Source: Vibrio sinensis (GTDB lineage Bacteria; Pseudomonadota; Gammaproteobacteria; Enterobacterales; Vibrionaceae). From it: a stretch of 64,000 bases of DNA. A program made the translations under genes and the position numbers. Below are positions 54,516 through 63,485 of the stretch, piece by piece; the stretch's first letter is position 1; each line of letters starts with the position of its first letter. Location: contig NZ_QVMU01000013.1 in the NCBI RefSeq assembly GCF_003605645.1, positions 51,545-115,544 of the forward strand, read 5' to 3'. The notes under the pieces were generated by a model. That model was not told where the DNA came from. It worked only from the letters and a program-made list of their open reading frames with translations, and made no database searches.

Positions 54516-55328
54516 TTATTTAGACAACTCTGCTGCTGTATCGCCAAAAATTCCCGGCATATCTTTCGCTTCGCGCTCGGTTTGTCCACCGTGTTTTAAA
54601 AACGCCTCGATAATCGCTGCCGTTTTGTTTTCTTTAGCGCGCTCTAGGAAGTAACGAAGTTCCAATTCAGCACCCGCCTCTTCATCTTTAATCGATGTGG
54701 AAATGATCTCTTTGTACATCACGATATCTCGCACTTCTAAGCTGCTAATTACGCCTAGTGTCGCATTCAAAAATGTGTCCATTTCTGCTTTTGGTACGAA
54801 TTTGGTAATGATGTTTAAGCTCTCCGCCTCTTGTGCGGTGAAATCGTTACCTAACAACAGTGCTTGCAACGCTTTGTTTTTGCCCATTCTTCTTGCGTAT
54901 TGCACCGCACCTTGACCACCCGTTGGGATGTTTACGTGAATTTCTGGCTGAGCAAATGCCGCATTTTCTGTCCCATATGCAAGATCACAGGCCATAACAA
55001 ACTCATCACCGCCCCCACGAGCGACGCCATCAACCACAGCAACAGAGACTTGTTTCATTGCTTTGATATTCGCGATCATGTGGTTGAACTCAATCGATGC
55101 TGCTTGACCTCCCTGCGTTCCATTGATCACATTTAGATCGAGGTGCGCTAAAAAGAAAGATTCATGAAGTGATTTAAACACCACTACCTTGGTATCACGG
55201 TCGTCCTTAAGAGAAAGCACAAACTCGTTAATTTCATTAATTAAATCAATTGTTAGTACATTTACTGGTGGATTGTTGATAGCAACTGTTGCAATACCAT
55301 TTTGGTTAGTGATTGATATTTTTTTCAT
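54516..55328 (-). CDS. Enoyl-CoA hydratase/isomerase family protein
   Basis: A 270-residue crotonase-fold protein. The oxyanion-hole and catalytic blocks are present: VDGVARGGGDEFVMACDLAYG (first Glu) and AQPEIHVNIPTGGQG (second Glu). Both hydratase glutamates are therefore in place. The usual A-D-I/L oxyanion strand is AHLDLNVI. It could act in fatty-acid or branched-chain catabolism. No pathway genes are adjacent. Confidence 0.85.
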   Translation of the reverse strand: MKKISITNQNGIATVAINNPPVNVLTIDLINEINEFVLSLKDDRDTKVVVFKSLHESFFLAHLDLNVINGTQGGQAASIEFNHMIANIKAMKQVSVAVVDGVARGGGDEFVMACDLAYGTENAAFAQPEIHVNIPTGGQGAVQYARRMGKNKALQALLLGNDFTAQEAESLNIITKFVPKAEMDTFLNATLGVISSLEVRDIVMYKEIISTSIKDEEAGAELELRYFLERAKENKTAAIIEAFLKHGGQTEREAKDMPGIFGDTAAELSK

Positions 55329-55590
55329 TGTGAACTTCCTCTTTGATTAAGCCGTGGCTATATCAGTGTCGTTACTCAATAAGAGCGATTTATCTGAAAG
55401 GGCCACATCTCTGTAAGTGCAGCTACTATAAATCTTATATTAGGGATGAAAAACACCACTATTTTCACAATATTGATGCCAAAAAAGCACCAATCAACTT
55501 GTTATTGAGCCGAAGTTTTAGGGTTTTCTAATCGTTTATGGCTATAACTTGATGTAATAGAAAGAGGACGACTCGGTTAACTCAAAGCAA
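55329..55590. other. Intergenic region, no gene seen
   Basis: It holds the start region of the crotonase gene and otherwise short open frames without recognisable content. Confidence 0.5.
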
Positions 55591-55813
55591 ATGAGCCAAT
55601 TAGAAAAAGAGATCGAGGTTTGCTTACTTAGCGGGAATGACTCGTTCATTATCTTTCACTTCCGCTGGCAATAAGATACTCATGTAAGTCACACAGTTAC
55701 GTTTCCAAGCTGCAGAAAAACAACCTGAGATTGAACGAGAGCTCGAATTAGAAGGTAAGGAAGTCGATATAATACAAGAAAGATTTGGTATCAGTTTTTG
55801 CACGGAGAGATAA
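55591..55813 (+). pseudogene. Possible decayed small gene
   Basis: From the ATG at 55591 the reading MSQLEKEIE continues, after a +1 shift, as RFAYLAGMTRSLSFTSAG. A stop at 55684 interrupts it, then the same frame goes on as LRFQAAEKQPEIERELELEG to a TAA at 55813. The charged helical tail looks coding. One frameshift and one stop would be needed, so this is only a candidate remnant, next to a tRNA gene. Confidence 0.3.
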
Positions 55814-55843
55814 TAAAGAGTGGTACGGCGTCACCAGATCGCA

Positions 55844-55878
55844 AAAGCCCCGACAACTCGTTGAGTTATCGGGGCTTT
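55844..55878 (-). terminator. Terminator of tRNA-Arg
   Basis: Stem AAAGCCCCGA / TCGGGGCTTT with an inner AACTC/GAGTT stem. On the minus strand it is followed by a T run. It lies 10 bases beyond the tRNA 3' end. Confidence 0.85.
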
Positions 55879-55888
55879 CTAGAATAAA

Positions 55889-55965
55889 TGGCACGCCCTG
55901 CAGGATTCGAACCTGCGACCACATCCTTAGAAGGGACGTGCTCTATCCAGCTGAGCTAAGGGCGC
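55889..55965 (-). tRNA. tRNA-Arg (anticodon TCT)
   Basis: A 77-base tRNA with encoded CCA. On the minus strand the acceptor arm is GCGCCCT / AGGGCGT, the D arm is GCTCAGCTGGATAGAGC, the anticodon stem is CGTCC / GGATG (one wobble) with loop CTTCTAA, and the T loop is GGTTCGAATCC. It has its own promoter and terminator and reads AGA codons. Confidence 0.95.
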
Positions 55966-55978
55966 GCTACAGGAAAGG

Positions 55979-56006
55979 ATTATACGAGTTAGTTTTTCGA
56001 AATCAA
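55979..56006 (-). promoter_or_regulatory. tRNA-Arg promoter
   Basis: On the minus strand a perfect -10 TATAAT (55979-55984) and a -35 TTGATT (56001-56006) are spaced by 16 bases. The -10 is 13 bases before the tRNA 5' end. Confidence 0.8.
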
Positions 56007-56080
56007 TCGCTTTTATCTACAATCGCATCTAAGTGCTTAAAAAAAACTCAAGACACTGTTATGTGTATAAAAACAACCCA

Positions 56081-56096
56081 AGGCAAACGTTTGCTT
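56081..56096. promoter_or_regulatory. PurR box upstream of folD
   Basis: AGGCAAACGTTTGCTT fits the PurR consensus ANGCAAACGNTTNCNT at every fixed position. It lies about 72 bases before the folD ATG. This implies repression of one-carbon metabolism when purines are plentiful. Confidence 0.8.
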
Positions 56097-56167
56097 ATAG
56101 ATGTTTGTCAAATAATTTGCGACAATGCTCAGCAAATTATTCACCACTATATTTCTGAAGGAAAGTC

Positions 56168-57028
56168 ATGACTGCTCAAAATATTGATGGAACTCTCATA
56201 TCGCAAACCGTACGTTCTGAAGTTGCCGCTCGCGTGAAAGCACGCACAGAGGCAGGATTGCGTGCCCCTGGTCTTGCGGTAATTCTTGTTGGTGAAGATC
56301 CGGCTTCTCAAGTTTATGTCGGCAGTAAACGCCGAGCGTGTGAAGAGGTTGGATTTATATCTAAATCGTTCGATCTTCCTGCTACATCATCAGAACAAGA
56401 ATTATTGGCGTTGATTGACGAACTCAATAATGATCCACAAATTGATGGAATTCTCGTCCAATTGCCTTTGCCTGCAGGTATAGATTCCACACACGTGCTA
56501 GAACGTATCCATCCAGAAAAAGATGTTGATGGCTTCCATCCATATAATGTGGGTCGTTTAGCTCAGCGTATGCCAAAATTACGCTCATGCACACCGAAAG
56601 GGATTATTACCCTACTTGACCGCTACAATATTGATCTACGTGGCAAGCACGCGGTTGTTGTCGGAGCTTCAAACATTGTTGGTCGTCCAATGACACTTGA
56701 GCTATTGCTTGCAGGCTGTACGACCACCACTTGCCATCGGTTCACTAAAGATCTTGAAGGCCACGTTCGCCAAGCTGATCTTGTTGTTGTCGCTGTCGGC
56801 AAACCAAACTTCATTCCTGGTGACTGGATTAAGAAAGGTGCGGTCGTGGTCGATGTTGGCATTAACCGCCTAGCATCAGGGAAACTGATTGGTGATGTGG
56901 AATATAGTAAAGCAAAAGAAAATGCTAGCTTTATTACTCCAGTTCCAGGCGGTGTTGGCCCTATGACAGTTGCCAGTCTGATTGAAAACACCATGCTAGC
57001 GTGTGAACAATTCCACACAGATAAATAA
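56168..57028 (+). CDS. folD: Methylenetetrahydrofolate dehydrogenase/cyclohydrolase
   Basis: Bifunctional enzyme converting 5,10-methylene-THF to 10-formyl-THF for purine and formyl-Met synthesis. The 286-residue protein has the catalytic Lys in [12 protein letters not shown], the QLPLP motif, [11 protein letters not shown], the NADP-binding [10 protein letters not shown] and the C-terminal [20 protein letters not shown] precedes the ATG. A PurR box stands upstream and a good terminator follows. Confidence 0.97.
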   Translation: MTAQNIDGTLISQTVRSEVAARVKARTEAGLRAPGLAVILVGEDPASQVYVGSKRRACEEVGFISKSFDLPATSSEQELLALIDELNNDPQIDGILVQLPLPAGIDSTHVLERIHPEKDVDGFHPYNVGRLAQRMPKLRSCTPKGIITLLDRYNIDLRGKHAVVVGASNIVGRPMTLELLLAGCTTTTCHRFTKDLEGHVRQADLVVVAVGKPNFIPGDWIKKGAVVVDVGINRLASGKLIGDVEYSKAKENASFITPVPGGVGPMTVASLIENTMLACEQFHTDK

Positions 57029-57046
57029 TAAAATTAAGATATTGAA

Positions 57047-57066
57047 AAGGCTCCGCAAGGAGCCTT
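57047..57066 (+). terminator. folD terminator
   Basis: Stem AAGGCTCC / GGAGCCTT with a GCAA tetraloop, followed by CTTT. Confidence 0.85.
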
Positions 57067-57100
57067 CTTTGTATGGTGCTGGAAGTTGTGTGGTTTCTTT

Positions 57101-57380
57101 TACCAACACCCCCTCTAACTCCCCCTTGAAAAGGGAGAGAGCTAGTTCGAGCTCGCTATAACTTCAATATCCCAATGATAAGGTAAGAAGCACAGCGAGT
57201 GAGTACTATTGGAGAGTCGTAATCCTTTCTTACCCAATACCCCCTCTAACTTCCCCCTTGAAAAGAGGGAGGACTGGTTCGAGTTCGCTACAACTTCAAT
57301 ATCCCAATGATAAGGTGAGAAGCACAGCGAGTGAGTACTAGTCCCCTCCCCTTATCAAGGGGAGGGTTAGGGAGGGGTTA
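57101..57380. repeat. Repeat element: two direct copies plus an inverted tail
   Basis: Copy 1 (57101-57208) and copy 2 (57231-57340) are about 108-110 bases long and nearly identical over most of their length (shared core ACTTCAATATCCCAATGATA and AGAAGCACAGCGAGTGAGTA). Each starts with a C-rich CCCCCTCTAACT stretch. The tail 57341-57380 (GGGGAGGGTTAGGGAGGGG) is close to its complement, so the element can fold back. It fills the gap between folD and nupC and has no coding content. Confidence 0.8.
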
Positions 57381-57389
57381 ATTGCACTC

Positions 57390-58589
57390 TTATAAGCTCA
57401 GTATCACACCAGCGATCGATGCGCTCATTAAGTTTGCCATCACACCAGCAGCAATAGCACGGAAGCCGTATTGAGAGATGAAAGTACGTTTTTCAGGAAC
57501 AATACTTCCCAAACCACCAATCAACATCGCCATAGTTGAAATATTAGCGAAACCACATAGTGCAAATGTCACGATAGCTTGCGAATGCTCGCTGAGTAGC
57601 GGTTTCACTTCCATTAACTGAATGAATGCGACGAATTCGTTCACCACAATCTTATTACCAATCAGAGAACCAGCAACCGTCGCTTCGCTCCATGGCACGC
57701 CAAGTAGCCAAGCAACAGGAGCAAATAAGTAACCTAGAATCAACTCAAAGCTCAGATCAATACCAACTAAGCCGCCAGCCCAACCCAGTATGCCGTTTAG
57801 CAAAGCAATCACACTCACAAACGCAAGCAAAGTTGCACCTACCGCTACTGCAATACGTAGACCCGCCATTGCTCCGTCAGCCATCGCTTCTACAACGTTA
57901 GTCGCTCTTGGCATTTCAACGTTTTCTAGTTCAACTTCAGGTGCCACTGTTTCGCTTTCTGGCATCATGATTTTTGCCATCAACAGACCCGCTGGTGCCG
58001 ACATAAATGCAGCTGCAATCAGATAATTCAAATCCACACCCAGTGATGCGTAGCCGACCAAGGTACCACCGGCAACCGATGCCAAACCACACGTCATTAC
58101 AGTAAAGAACTGAGAATCCGTCATGTGTTTTAGATAAGGTTTCACCACCAATGGCGCTTCAATCATTCCAACAAAGATGTTTGCTGTCGCAGATAGCGAT
58201 TCTGCGCGGCCAATACCCAGTAGTTTTTGTAAACCGCCACCAATCACATTGATCACTTTTGGCATCAGACCAATATGGTACAAACCAGAAATCAACGCAG
58301 AGAAGAAAACGATGATACCTAGTACGTTAATAGCAAAGGTAAATCCACCTGTCGCTAAACCACCAAATAGAAATGCGATACCCGCTTGGCCGTAATTGAT
58401 CAGATTCGATACCGCACCGGTTACGCTATTTAGCGCATCTTTACCTGCTGGTACATAAAGCACCAATAATGCAAAGATCACTTGGAGTGCAAAAGCCAAA
58501 GATACGGTTTTAAAATTAATATTTTTTCTGTTGGTTGAAAACAACCATGCCGTGAAAAAGATCGCGACAATACCAAGAATTGAGTGCAT
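57390..58589 (-). CDS. NupC-family nucleoside:cation symporter (CNT)
   Basis: A 399-residue concentrative nucleoside transporter. It has the family motifs GGGLQKLLGIGRAES, the nucleoside-binding ANIFVGMIEAPLVVKPYL and NEFVAFIQLMEV, and TFALCGFANISTMAMLIGGLG. The ATG at 58589 (MHSILGIVAIFF) starts the first membrane helix, and the frame extension to 58640 is unlike the family. It is a homologue of the structurally known vcCNT but not the same protein. A weak CRP-like site stands upstream. Confidence 0.92.
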   Translation of the reverse strand: MHSILGIVAIFFTAWLFSTNRKNINFKTVSLAFALQVIFALLVLYVPAGKDALNSVTGAVSNLINYGQAGIAFLFGGLATGGFTFAINVLGIIVFFSALISGLYHIGLMPKVINVIGGGLQKLLGIGRAESLSATANIFVGMIEAPLVVKPYLKHMTDSQFFTVMTCGLASVAGGTLVGYASLGVDLNYLIAAAFMSAPAGLLMAKIMMPESETVAPEVELENVEMPRATNVVEAMADGAMAGLRIAVAVGATLLAFVSVIALLNGILGWAGGLVGIDLSFELILGYLFAPVAWLLGVPWSEATVAGSLIGNKIVVNEFVAFIQLMEVKPLLSEHSQAIVTFALCGFANISTMAMLIGGLGSIVPEKRTFISQYGFRAIAAGVMANLMSASIAGVILSL

Positions 58590-58647
58590 AAAAAGAATCC
58601 GACAAAAGGGGGAACGTGAAAGGTGCCGGATGATAACCACAAAAAAA

Positions 58648-58663
58648 CGAGACGCAAGTCACA
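58648..58663 (-). promoter_or_regulatory. Weak CRP-like box upstream of the nucleoside transporter
   Basis: CGAGA-CGCAAG-TCACA (plus strand) keeps 8 of 10 consensus bases, about 60 bases before the transporter ATG. CRP control of nucleoside uptake is usual in related bacteria. Confidence 0.35.
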
Positions 58664-58815
58664 CTTGTTAAAACTCTGGATAGAATGCTGCACACAAAAC
58701 AACCAGCGGCGTAACAAATTGTTTTATATGAAGATAAACGATTGCCTATCTATATTATTTCCAAATAGAAAATATGTTTCTGGGTTGAGAAATAATTCGG
58801 TCTCCTTTATTTGGC

Positions 58816-59757
58816 TCAGGGACGAGAAATATAAGGAGCAAGCTTTTTCTCCCATTGGCATGGGGAACCCACTTTTTGTTTGATGAAATCAATTACAGCT
58901 GCGGTTTTTTTGGGTAAATATCGACGACTAGGATAGACGGCATAAAATGGCATGTTTTGACTCGCGCGCCAATCAGGCAATAACTGAATAAGCTGCCCAT
59001 TTTTAAACTCATCTTGTATGAGGTAAGTCGCAAGATAAGCCACGCCCCACCCCGCAACAGCAGCGTCTCGCACCGCTTCGGCAAGATCCACCGAGTAATT
59101 ACCTGATACCTTTACAGAAAGTTGCTGATTTGGCTTAGCAAAACTCCAACTGGTATAGTCTCGCTCCCAACTGCGATAGATTAGGCAATTATGATCGACA
59201 AGATCATTAGGGTGATGGGGAGTTTGATGATGCATTAAATACTCGGGAGACGCCGCCACAACAAACTGGCTATCTGCGACTCTCTGGGCGATGTAGCCCT
59301 CCGGCAGTTGTTCATTATTAGTAATCCAAAGATCTAAGCCCTCTTCGAGCATATCGACTTTGTAATCAAATAAATGCACTTCAACTTGCAAGTTAGGGTA
59401 GAGATCGCGCAACTCCTGCATAGCAGGAATAATATGCAATGTTCCAAACGATTGAGACAAACCGAGTTTAACTAAACCGGCAACTTCGTCTCGCTGGCAT
59501 TCTATATCTCGCTGCGCCTCATCGATAATATGCACGATTTTTTGGCAATGATGATAAAAATGTTCACCCGCTTCCGTTACAGTAAAGGTGCGTGTTGTTC
59601 GCTGCACTAATTTCACATCCAGCGACGCTTCAAGTTGAGCAAGTTGTTTACTCACATGCGAAACAGAAACTCCCAAACTTTTTGCCGCCGCGGTAAAGTT
59701 CTGATGTTTCAATAACGCCGCAAAAACGACCATTTGTGCAGCACGTTCAGATAACAT
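58816..59757 (-). CDS. LysR-family transcription regulator
   Basis: A 313-residue regulator. The winged helix-turn-helix is at the N-terminus (NFTAAAKSLGVSVSHVSKQL), followed by the linker helix and a two-lobe effector domain (about 90-300; VAGLVKLGLSQSFGTLHI). It belongs to the group with the CrgA-like QLAQLEASLDVKLVQRTTR signature. It lies next to the nucleoside transporter with its own promoter. The target is unknown. Confidence 0.9.
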   Translation of the reverse strand: MLSERAAQMVVFAALLKHQNFTAAAKSLGVSVSHVSKQLAQLEASLDVKLVQRTTRTFTVTEAGEHFYHHCQKIVHIIDEAQRDIECQRDEVAGLVKLGLSQSFGTLHIIPAMQELRDLYPNLQVEVHLFDYKVDMLEEGLDLWITNNEQLPEGYIAQRVADSQFVVAASPEYLMHHQTPHHPNDLVDHNCLIYRSWERDYTSWSFAKPNQQLSVKVSGNYSVDLAEAVRDAAVAGWGVAYLATYLIQDEFKNGQLIQLLPDWRASQNMPFYAVYPSRRYLPKKTAAVIDFIKQKVGSPCQWEKKLAPYISRP

Positions 59758-59867
59758 GTTTATTCCTTATATACCCAAATAACTTCTAAGAGCTTGGATA
59801 TAGCATTAAATAAAAAAGGCTCCTAAGAGCCCTTTCATCTGCCTACCAAAGATCAATTAACAACACA

Positions 59868-60842
59868 TCAATCGAGCAATATGCGATCAGCAAGGTGACT
59901 TACTGCCAACGCGAAATAGTATGAGCGATTCCATTTCATTAGCACGTTGTAGTTATTGTAAACCAGATAAACACGGCCATTGGCATCGTCAGGAGCGATT
60001 AACCACGCTTTAATATCTTTATCCAGTTTAGGTAATGGGCGGCCATCATAACGTGTTACCCCCATTGCTCCCCATTCTTGCAAGTATTTACCTTTTTCTG
60101 CATCACGTCCTTGTATGCTGGTATCAAATCCATTTGGCAGTTTTACCTGACGCCCCCAAGTATGATGTTCATCCCACCCAGATTGGCTCAAGTAATTTGC
60201 CGTCGAAGCGAAAACATCTGCTTCTGTCGTCCAGATATCTTTTTTGCCATCGCCGTTTCCGTCAGCAGCAAAAGAAAGAAATGAGCTTGGCATAAACTGA
60301 CACTGCCCCATGGCACCTGCCCAAGATCCTTTCATATCTGCAGGGCTAATATGCCCTTGCTGAAGAATCTCCAATGCCGCCATGGCTTCTTTGCGGAAAA
60401 AGGCTTCACGTCTACCGTCATAGGCCATAGTTGAGAGCGCATCAATCACACTATAGTTACCTGTAAACTTACCAAAGTTACTCTCTACTCCCCATAGCGC
60501 GACAATAAAACGAGGATTCACCCCATATTGCTCACCGATCTGTTGCAGTTGATCGTAATGCTGCTTGTAAAGCGATTTCGCCTGTTCCACTTTCCAATCG
60601 GGAACAGCCCGAGGGATATATTCATCCAACGTGAGTTTTTTCTCAGGTTGGTTCCGGTCAGCTTTAACTGCACGCGGTTTGTAAGTTACATCTTTAAAAG
60701 CTTCAGTAATAATTGACTCGGATATTCCATTACCACGAGCTTCAACTTTCAACTTTTCAACGTACTCATCAAAGCTGGCTGAGCTTGCCCAACAAGATCC
60801 AGAAAGTGTTAAACCTAATACAACTGACAATATTTTTTTCAC
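59868..60842 (-). CDS. mltB: Lytic murein transglycosylase B family protein
   Basis: A 324-residue peptidoglycan-cleaving enzyme of the SLT/MltB family. A GTG start (VKKILSVVLGLTLSGSCWAS) follows the strong site AAGGGAGAG, and the in-frame TTG at 60863 lies upstream of it. The signal peptide ends near SCWA|S. The catalytic Glu lies in WGVESNFGKFTGNYSVIDAL, with WAGAMGQCQFMPSSF later. The Cys in SGSCWAS may or may not be lipidated. It sits beside ycgL and minC. Confidence 0.9.
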   Translation of the reverse strand: MKKILSVVLGLTLSGSCWASSASFDEYVEKLKVEARGNGISESIITEAFKDVTYKPRAVKADRNQPEKKLTLDEYIPRAVPDWKVEQAKSLYKQHYDQLQQIGEQYGVNPRFIVALWGVESNFGKFTGNYSVIDALSTMAYDGRREAFFRKEAMAALEILQQGHISPADMKGSWAGAMGQCQFMPSSFLSFAADGNGDGKKDIWTTEADVFASTANYLSQSGWDEHHTWGRQVKLPNGFDTSIQGRDAEKGKYLQEWGAMGVTRYDGRPLPKLDKDIKAWLIAPDDANGRVYLVYNNYNVLMKWNRSYYFALAVSHLADRILLD

Positions 60843-60886
60843 TCGTCTCTCCCTTGAGTTCAAGTGCTCGCTCTTTTAAGTGTAAG

Positions 60887-61168
60887 TTACTCTGACTTTT
60901 GGCGAGCTTTTTGTTCTTTATATTCTTCTAATAAGTTTTTCGGTGGTGGCGGTAACTGTAAAAAGTACCCTTCACTATTCATTGATTGTCGTACTTTTTC
61001 GATATCAACTTGTGCCAACTTACGCCCATCTAATTTGATGACCATCACCATAGTTGGTTTACCAAACATCTGCATCAAAGTGTCAGGAACTTGTGAGAAA
61101 TCGTCCTTTTTCGGAATATACAGATAAGCACCGTCTTTTTTAGAACTTTTGTAAATTGCACAAAGCAT
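60887..61168 (-). CDS. YcgL-family protein
   Basis: A 93-residue protein of the YcgL/DUF709 family ([46 protein letters not shown]). The function is unknown. In many gamma-proteobacteria it lies beside minC, as here. The ATG at 61168 has AAGG upstream, and the longer frame to 61264 is not conserved. It is followed by the transglycosylase gene on the same strand. Confidence 0.9.
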   Translation of the reverse strand: MLCAIYKSSKKDGAYLYIPKKDDFSQVPDTLMQMFGKPTMVMVIKLDGRKLAQVDIEKVRQSMNSEGYFLQLPPPPKNLLEEYKEQKARQKSE

Positions 61169-61407
61169 TGTAAGCCTTAATTCCATCTTTAATTTAATAA
61201 ACACCAATGTTGCTTCTCTTTTGAGATGCAAAACACTTATATCTAAGAGACCTCTAGACACCAAATACTGCGCACCTTAAGGTTACTTAGGTATAATTAT
61301 TCGCAAGATAACTTGCTGTGCTTTAGCGGGGAATATAACATGACAACCCTAGTCTCAGGCAACGTCCTTTCTACGACGGTGCTAAAATAACGAGGTCCAA
61401 AGTAAAG

Positions 61408-62070
61408 ATGTCACATACCCCCGACTTGAAAGGTAGTAGTTTTACTTTGTCAGTTTTGCACCTTTCTGACAACGATGTGGATAAAACAATCCATTTTCTA
61501 AAAGAAAAGGTCGAGCAGGCTCCAACTTTCTTTGCTTCAGCACCTATTGTTATCAATATAGCCAAAGTTGATGGCGACTTGGATTTCCCAAGACTTAAAC
61601 TTGGTTTGACTCAAGCAGGTATGATTCCAGTTGGGATAATGGGATGCAAAGATAAAAGAGTACAAAACCTCGCTTCAGACGCTAATTTCGCCATCATGAC
61701 AGCGAGTAAATCACCGACTCAAGCGCCAGCGAAGATGGTACCGACGAAAATCATTCGTACACCAGTTCGTTCAGGCCAGCAAATCTATGCTAAAGATTGC
61801 GATTTAGTCGTGCTTAATCATGTCAGTGAAGGCGCAGAAGTCATTGCTGATGGTTCCATTCATATTCATGGAACACTGCGAGGTCGCGCGATTGCCGGGG
61901 CAAGCGGTAATAAAGAAGCAGTAATTATTTGTAATAAGCTCAATGCAGAGCTGATGTCCATTGCTGGACATTACTGGTTAACCGAGCAGTTTGCTGAAGA
62001 GTTTTGGCAACAAAAAGTGATGTTTAGTTTGCATAATGACTCGCTCAGATTCGAGTCACTCACGATTTAA
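61408..62070 (+). CDS. minC: Septum site-determining protein MinC
   Basis: A 220-residue inhibitor of FtsZ assembly. The N-terminal FtsZ-binding domain is about 1-105. The C-terminal beta-helix ([20 protein letters not shown], then [16 protein letters not shown]) binds MinD. It is the first gene of minCDE, divergent from ycgL. A -10-like TATAAT is at 61292-61297. Confidence 0.96.
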   Translation: MSHTPDLKGSSFTLSVLHLSDNDVDKTIHFLKEKVEQAPTFFASAPIVINIAKVDGDLDFPRLKLGLTQAGMIPVGIMGCKDKRVQNLASDANFAIMTASKSPTQAPAKMVPTKIIRTPVRSGQQIYAKDCDLVVLNHVSEGAEVIADGSIHIHGTLRGRAIAGASGNKEAVIICNKLNAELMSIAGHYWLTEQFAEEFWQQKVMFSLHNDSLRFESLTI

Positions 62071-62089
62071 AATAATTAAGGAACACATA

Positions 62090-62902
62090 ATGGCACGCGT
62101 TATTGTTGTCACGTCAGGTAAGGGTGGTGTTGGTAAGACAACATCAAGTGCAGCGATTGCATCAGGACTGGCTCTTAAAGGGAAAAAAACCGCAGTCATC
62201 GACTTCGATATCGGTTTACGTAACCTCGATTTAATCATGGGCTGTGAGCGTCGTGTTGTTTACGATTTTGTAAATGTTATCAATGGGGAATCTACCCTTA
62301 ATCAGGCTCTTATCAAAGATAAGCGTACTGACAACCTTTTCATTCTCCCAGCTTCACAAACACGTGATAAAGATGCATTGACGAAAGATGGCGTTAAGCG
62401 TGTTCTTGATGAATTGGATGAGATGGGTTTTGACTTTGTCATCTGTGATTCACCAGCAGGTATCGAGCAAGGCGCGCTAATGGCGCTATACTTTGCTGAT
62501 GAAGCGATTGTTACTACAAACCCTGAAGTTTCTTCTGTACGTGACTCAGATAGAATCTTAGGTATTCTTGATTCTAAATCACTTCGTTCTGAACAAGGGC
62601 TTGAGCCAGTAAAACAGCACCTATTACTTACTCGTTACAACCCAGCACGAGTAAACCAAGGCGAGATGCTCAGTGTCGAAGATGTGGAAGAGATTCTACA
62701 CATTTCATTACTTGGTGTGATTCCAGAGAGCCAAGCGGTGCTAAACGCTTCAAATAAAGGTGTTCCAGTTATTTTTGATGAACAATCAGACGCTGGTATG
62801 GCTTATGACGATGCTGTCGAGCGATTACTAGGCCAACAAATTGACTTCCGCTTCCTAACTGAGCAGAAGAAAGGGATTTTCAAACGACTATTTGGAGGCT
62901 AA
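62090..62902 (+). CDS. minD: Septum site-determining ATPase MinD
   Basis: A 270-residue membrane-cycling ATPase that recruits MinC and oscillates with MinE. The deviant Walker A is SGKGGVGKTT, switch I is DFDIGLRNLDLIMGCE, switch II is VICDSPAGIE, and the C-terminal amphipathic membrane helix is GIFKRLFGG. The ATG at 62090 has TAAGGAAC upstream. The in-frame ATG at 62036 lies inside minC. Confidence 0.97.
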   Translation: MARVIVVTSGKGGVGKTTSSAAIASGLALKGKKTAVIDFDIGLRNLDLIMGCERRVVYDFVNVINGESTLNQALIKDKRTDNLFILPASQTRDKDALTKDGVKRVLDELDEMGFDFVICDSPAGIEQGALMALYFADEAIVTTNPEVSSVRDSDRILGILDSKSLRSEQGLEPVKQHLLLTRYNPARVNQGEMLSVEDVEEILHISLLGVIPESQAVLNASNKGVPVIFDEQSDAGMAYDDAVERLLGQQIDFRFLTEQKKGIFKRLFGG

Positions 62903-62908
62903 AAAGAC

Positions 62909-63172
62909 ATGTCTTTACTCGAATTTTTCCGTCCGCAGAAAAAAAATTCTGCTAACTTAGCCAAAGAACGTTTACAAATTATCGTTGCAGAGCGTCGTAG
63001 TCATGACGATCCTGCACCGTCATATTTACCTCAGCTTAAAGAAGATATTCTAAAAGTGATCAGTAAGTATGTTTCCATTGATCCATCAATGGTTGATTTA
63101 ACGTTTGAGCACAAAGACGATGATATTTCAGTGCTTGAGCTTAATGTAAAATTACCAGACGACGAGAAATAA
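62909..63172 (+). CDS. minE: Cell division topological specificity factor MinE
   Basis: An 87-residue protein that stimulates MinD ATPase. It has the N-terminal membrane-targeting helix ([12 protein letters not shown]), the MinD-contact segment ([15 protein letters not shown]) and the beta-rich dimer domain. It follows minD by six bases. Confidence 0.97.
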   Translation: MSLLEFFRPQKKNSANLAKERLQIIVAERRSHDDPAPSYLPQLKEDILKVISKYVSIDPSMVDLTFEHKDDDISVLELNVKLPDDEK

Positions 63173-63205
63173 CCCACTCTCGTCACTTATAGCTGCATTT
63201 GAATA

Positions 63206-63231
63206 AAGGCTGATGTTGATACATCGGCCTT
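63206..63231 (+). terminator. minCDE terminator
   Basis: An 11-base-pair stem AAGGCTGATGT / ACATCGGCCTT (one wobble) with a TGAT loop, followed by TTTATT. Confidence 0.88.
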
Positions 63232-63409
63232 TTTATTACCTGTCATACTTATCCTCCCTCCCCTAAGATACTGCGCTCTCTCCGTAAACTCTCCAGCTCA
63301 GGGGATTCGTTGAGAAAATTAGTTCAAGGTATTGAAGCATTTCATCGGTCGTTCTCTATGTGAACATACTTCATGCCAGTACATTTCAGGACGGAACATG
63401 TAGATAAAA
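63232..63409. other. Intergenic region between minE and adhE terminators
   Basis: About 180 bases. I see no gene or repeat. Confidence 0.5.
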
Positions 63410-63437
63410 AAAGCCCCAGCCTTTCGACTGGGGCTTT
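63410..63437 (-). terminator. adhE terminator
   Basis: A perfect 10-base-pair stem AAAGCCCCAG / CTGGGGCTTT with an 8-base loop. On the minus strand it is followed by seven T. Confidence 0.9.
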
Positions 63438-63485
63438 AAACTTCCCGATATAAATTTCGTGCTAGCGAAAACTTATCTCAAAAAA

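Noticed and set aside
54955..55020. GGDEF string in the enoyl-CoA hydratase
   Set aside because: It is part of the crotonase motif ARGGGDEFVMACD, not a diguanylate cyclase. All surrounding motifs are crotonase.
56061..56171. 36-codon frame ending in an ATGA overlap with folD
   Set aside because: The PurR box lies within it and transcription probably starts near or after its ATG. There is no sign of a conserved leader peptide.
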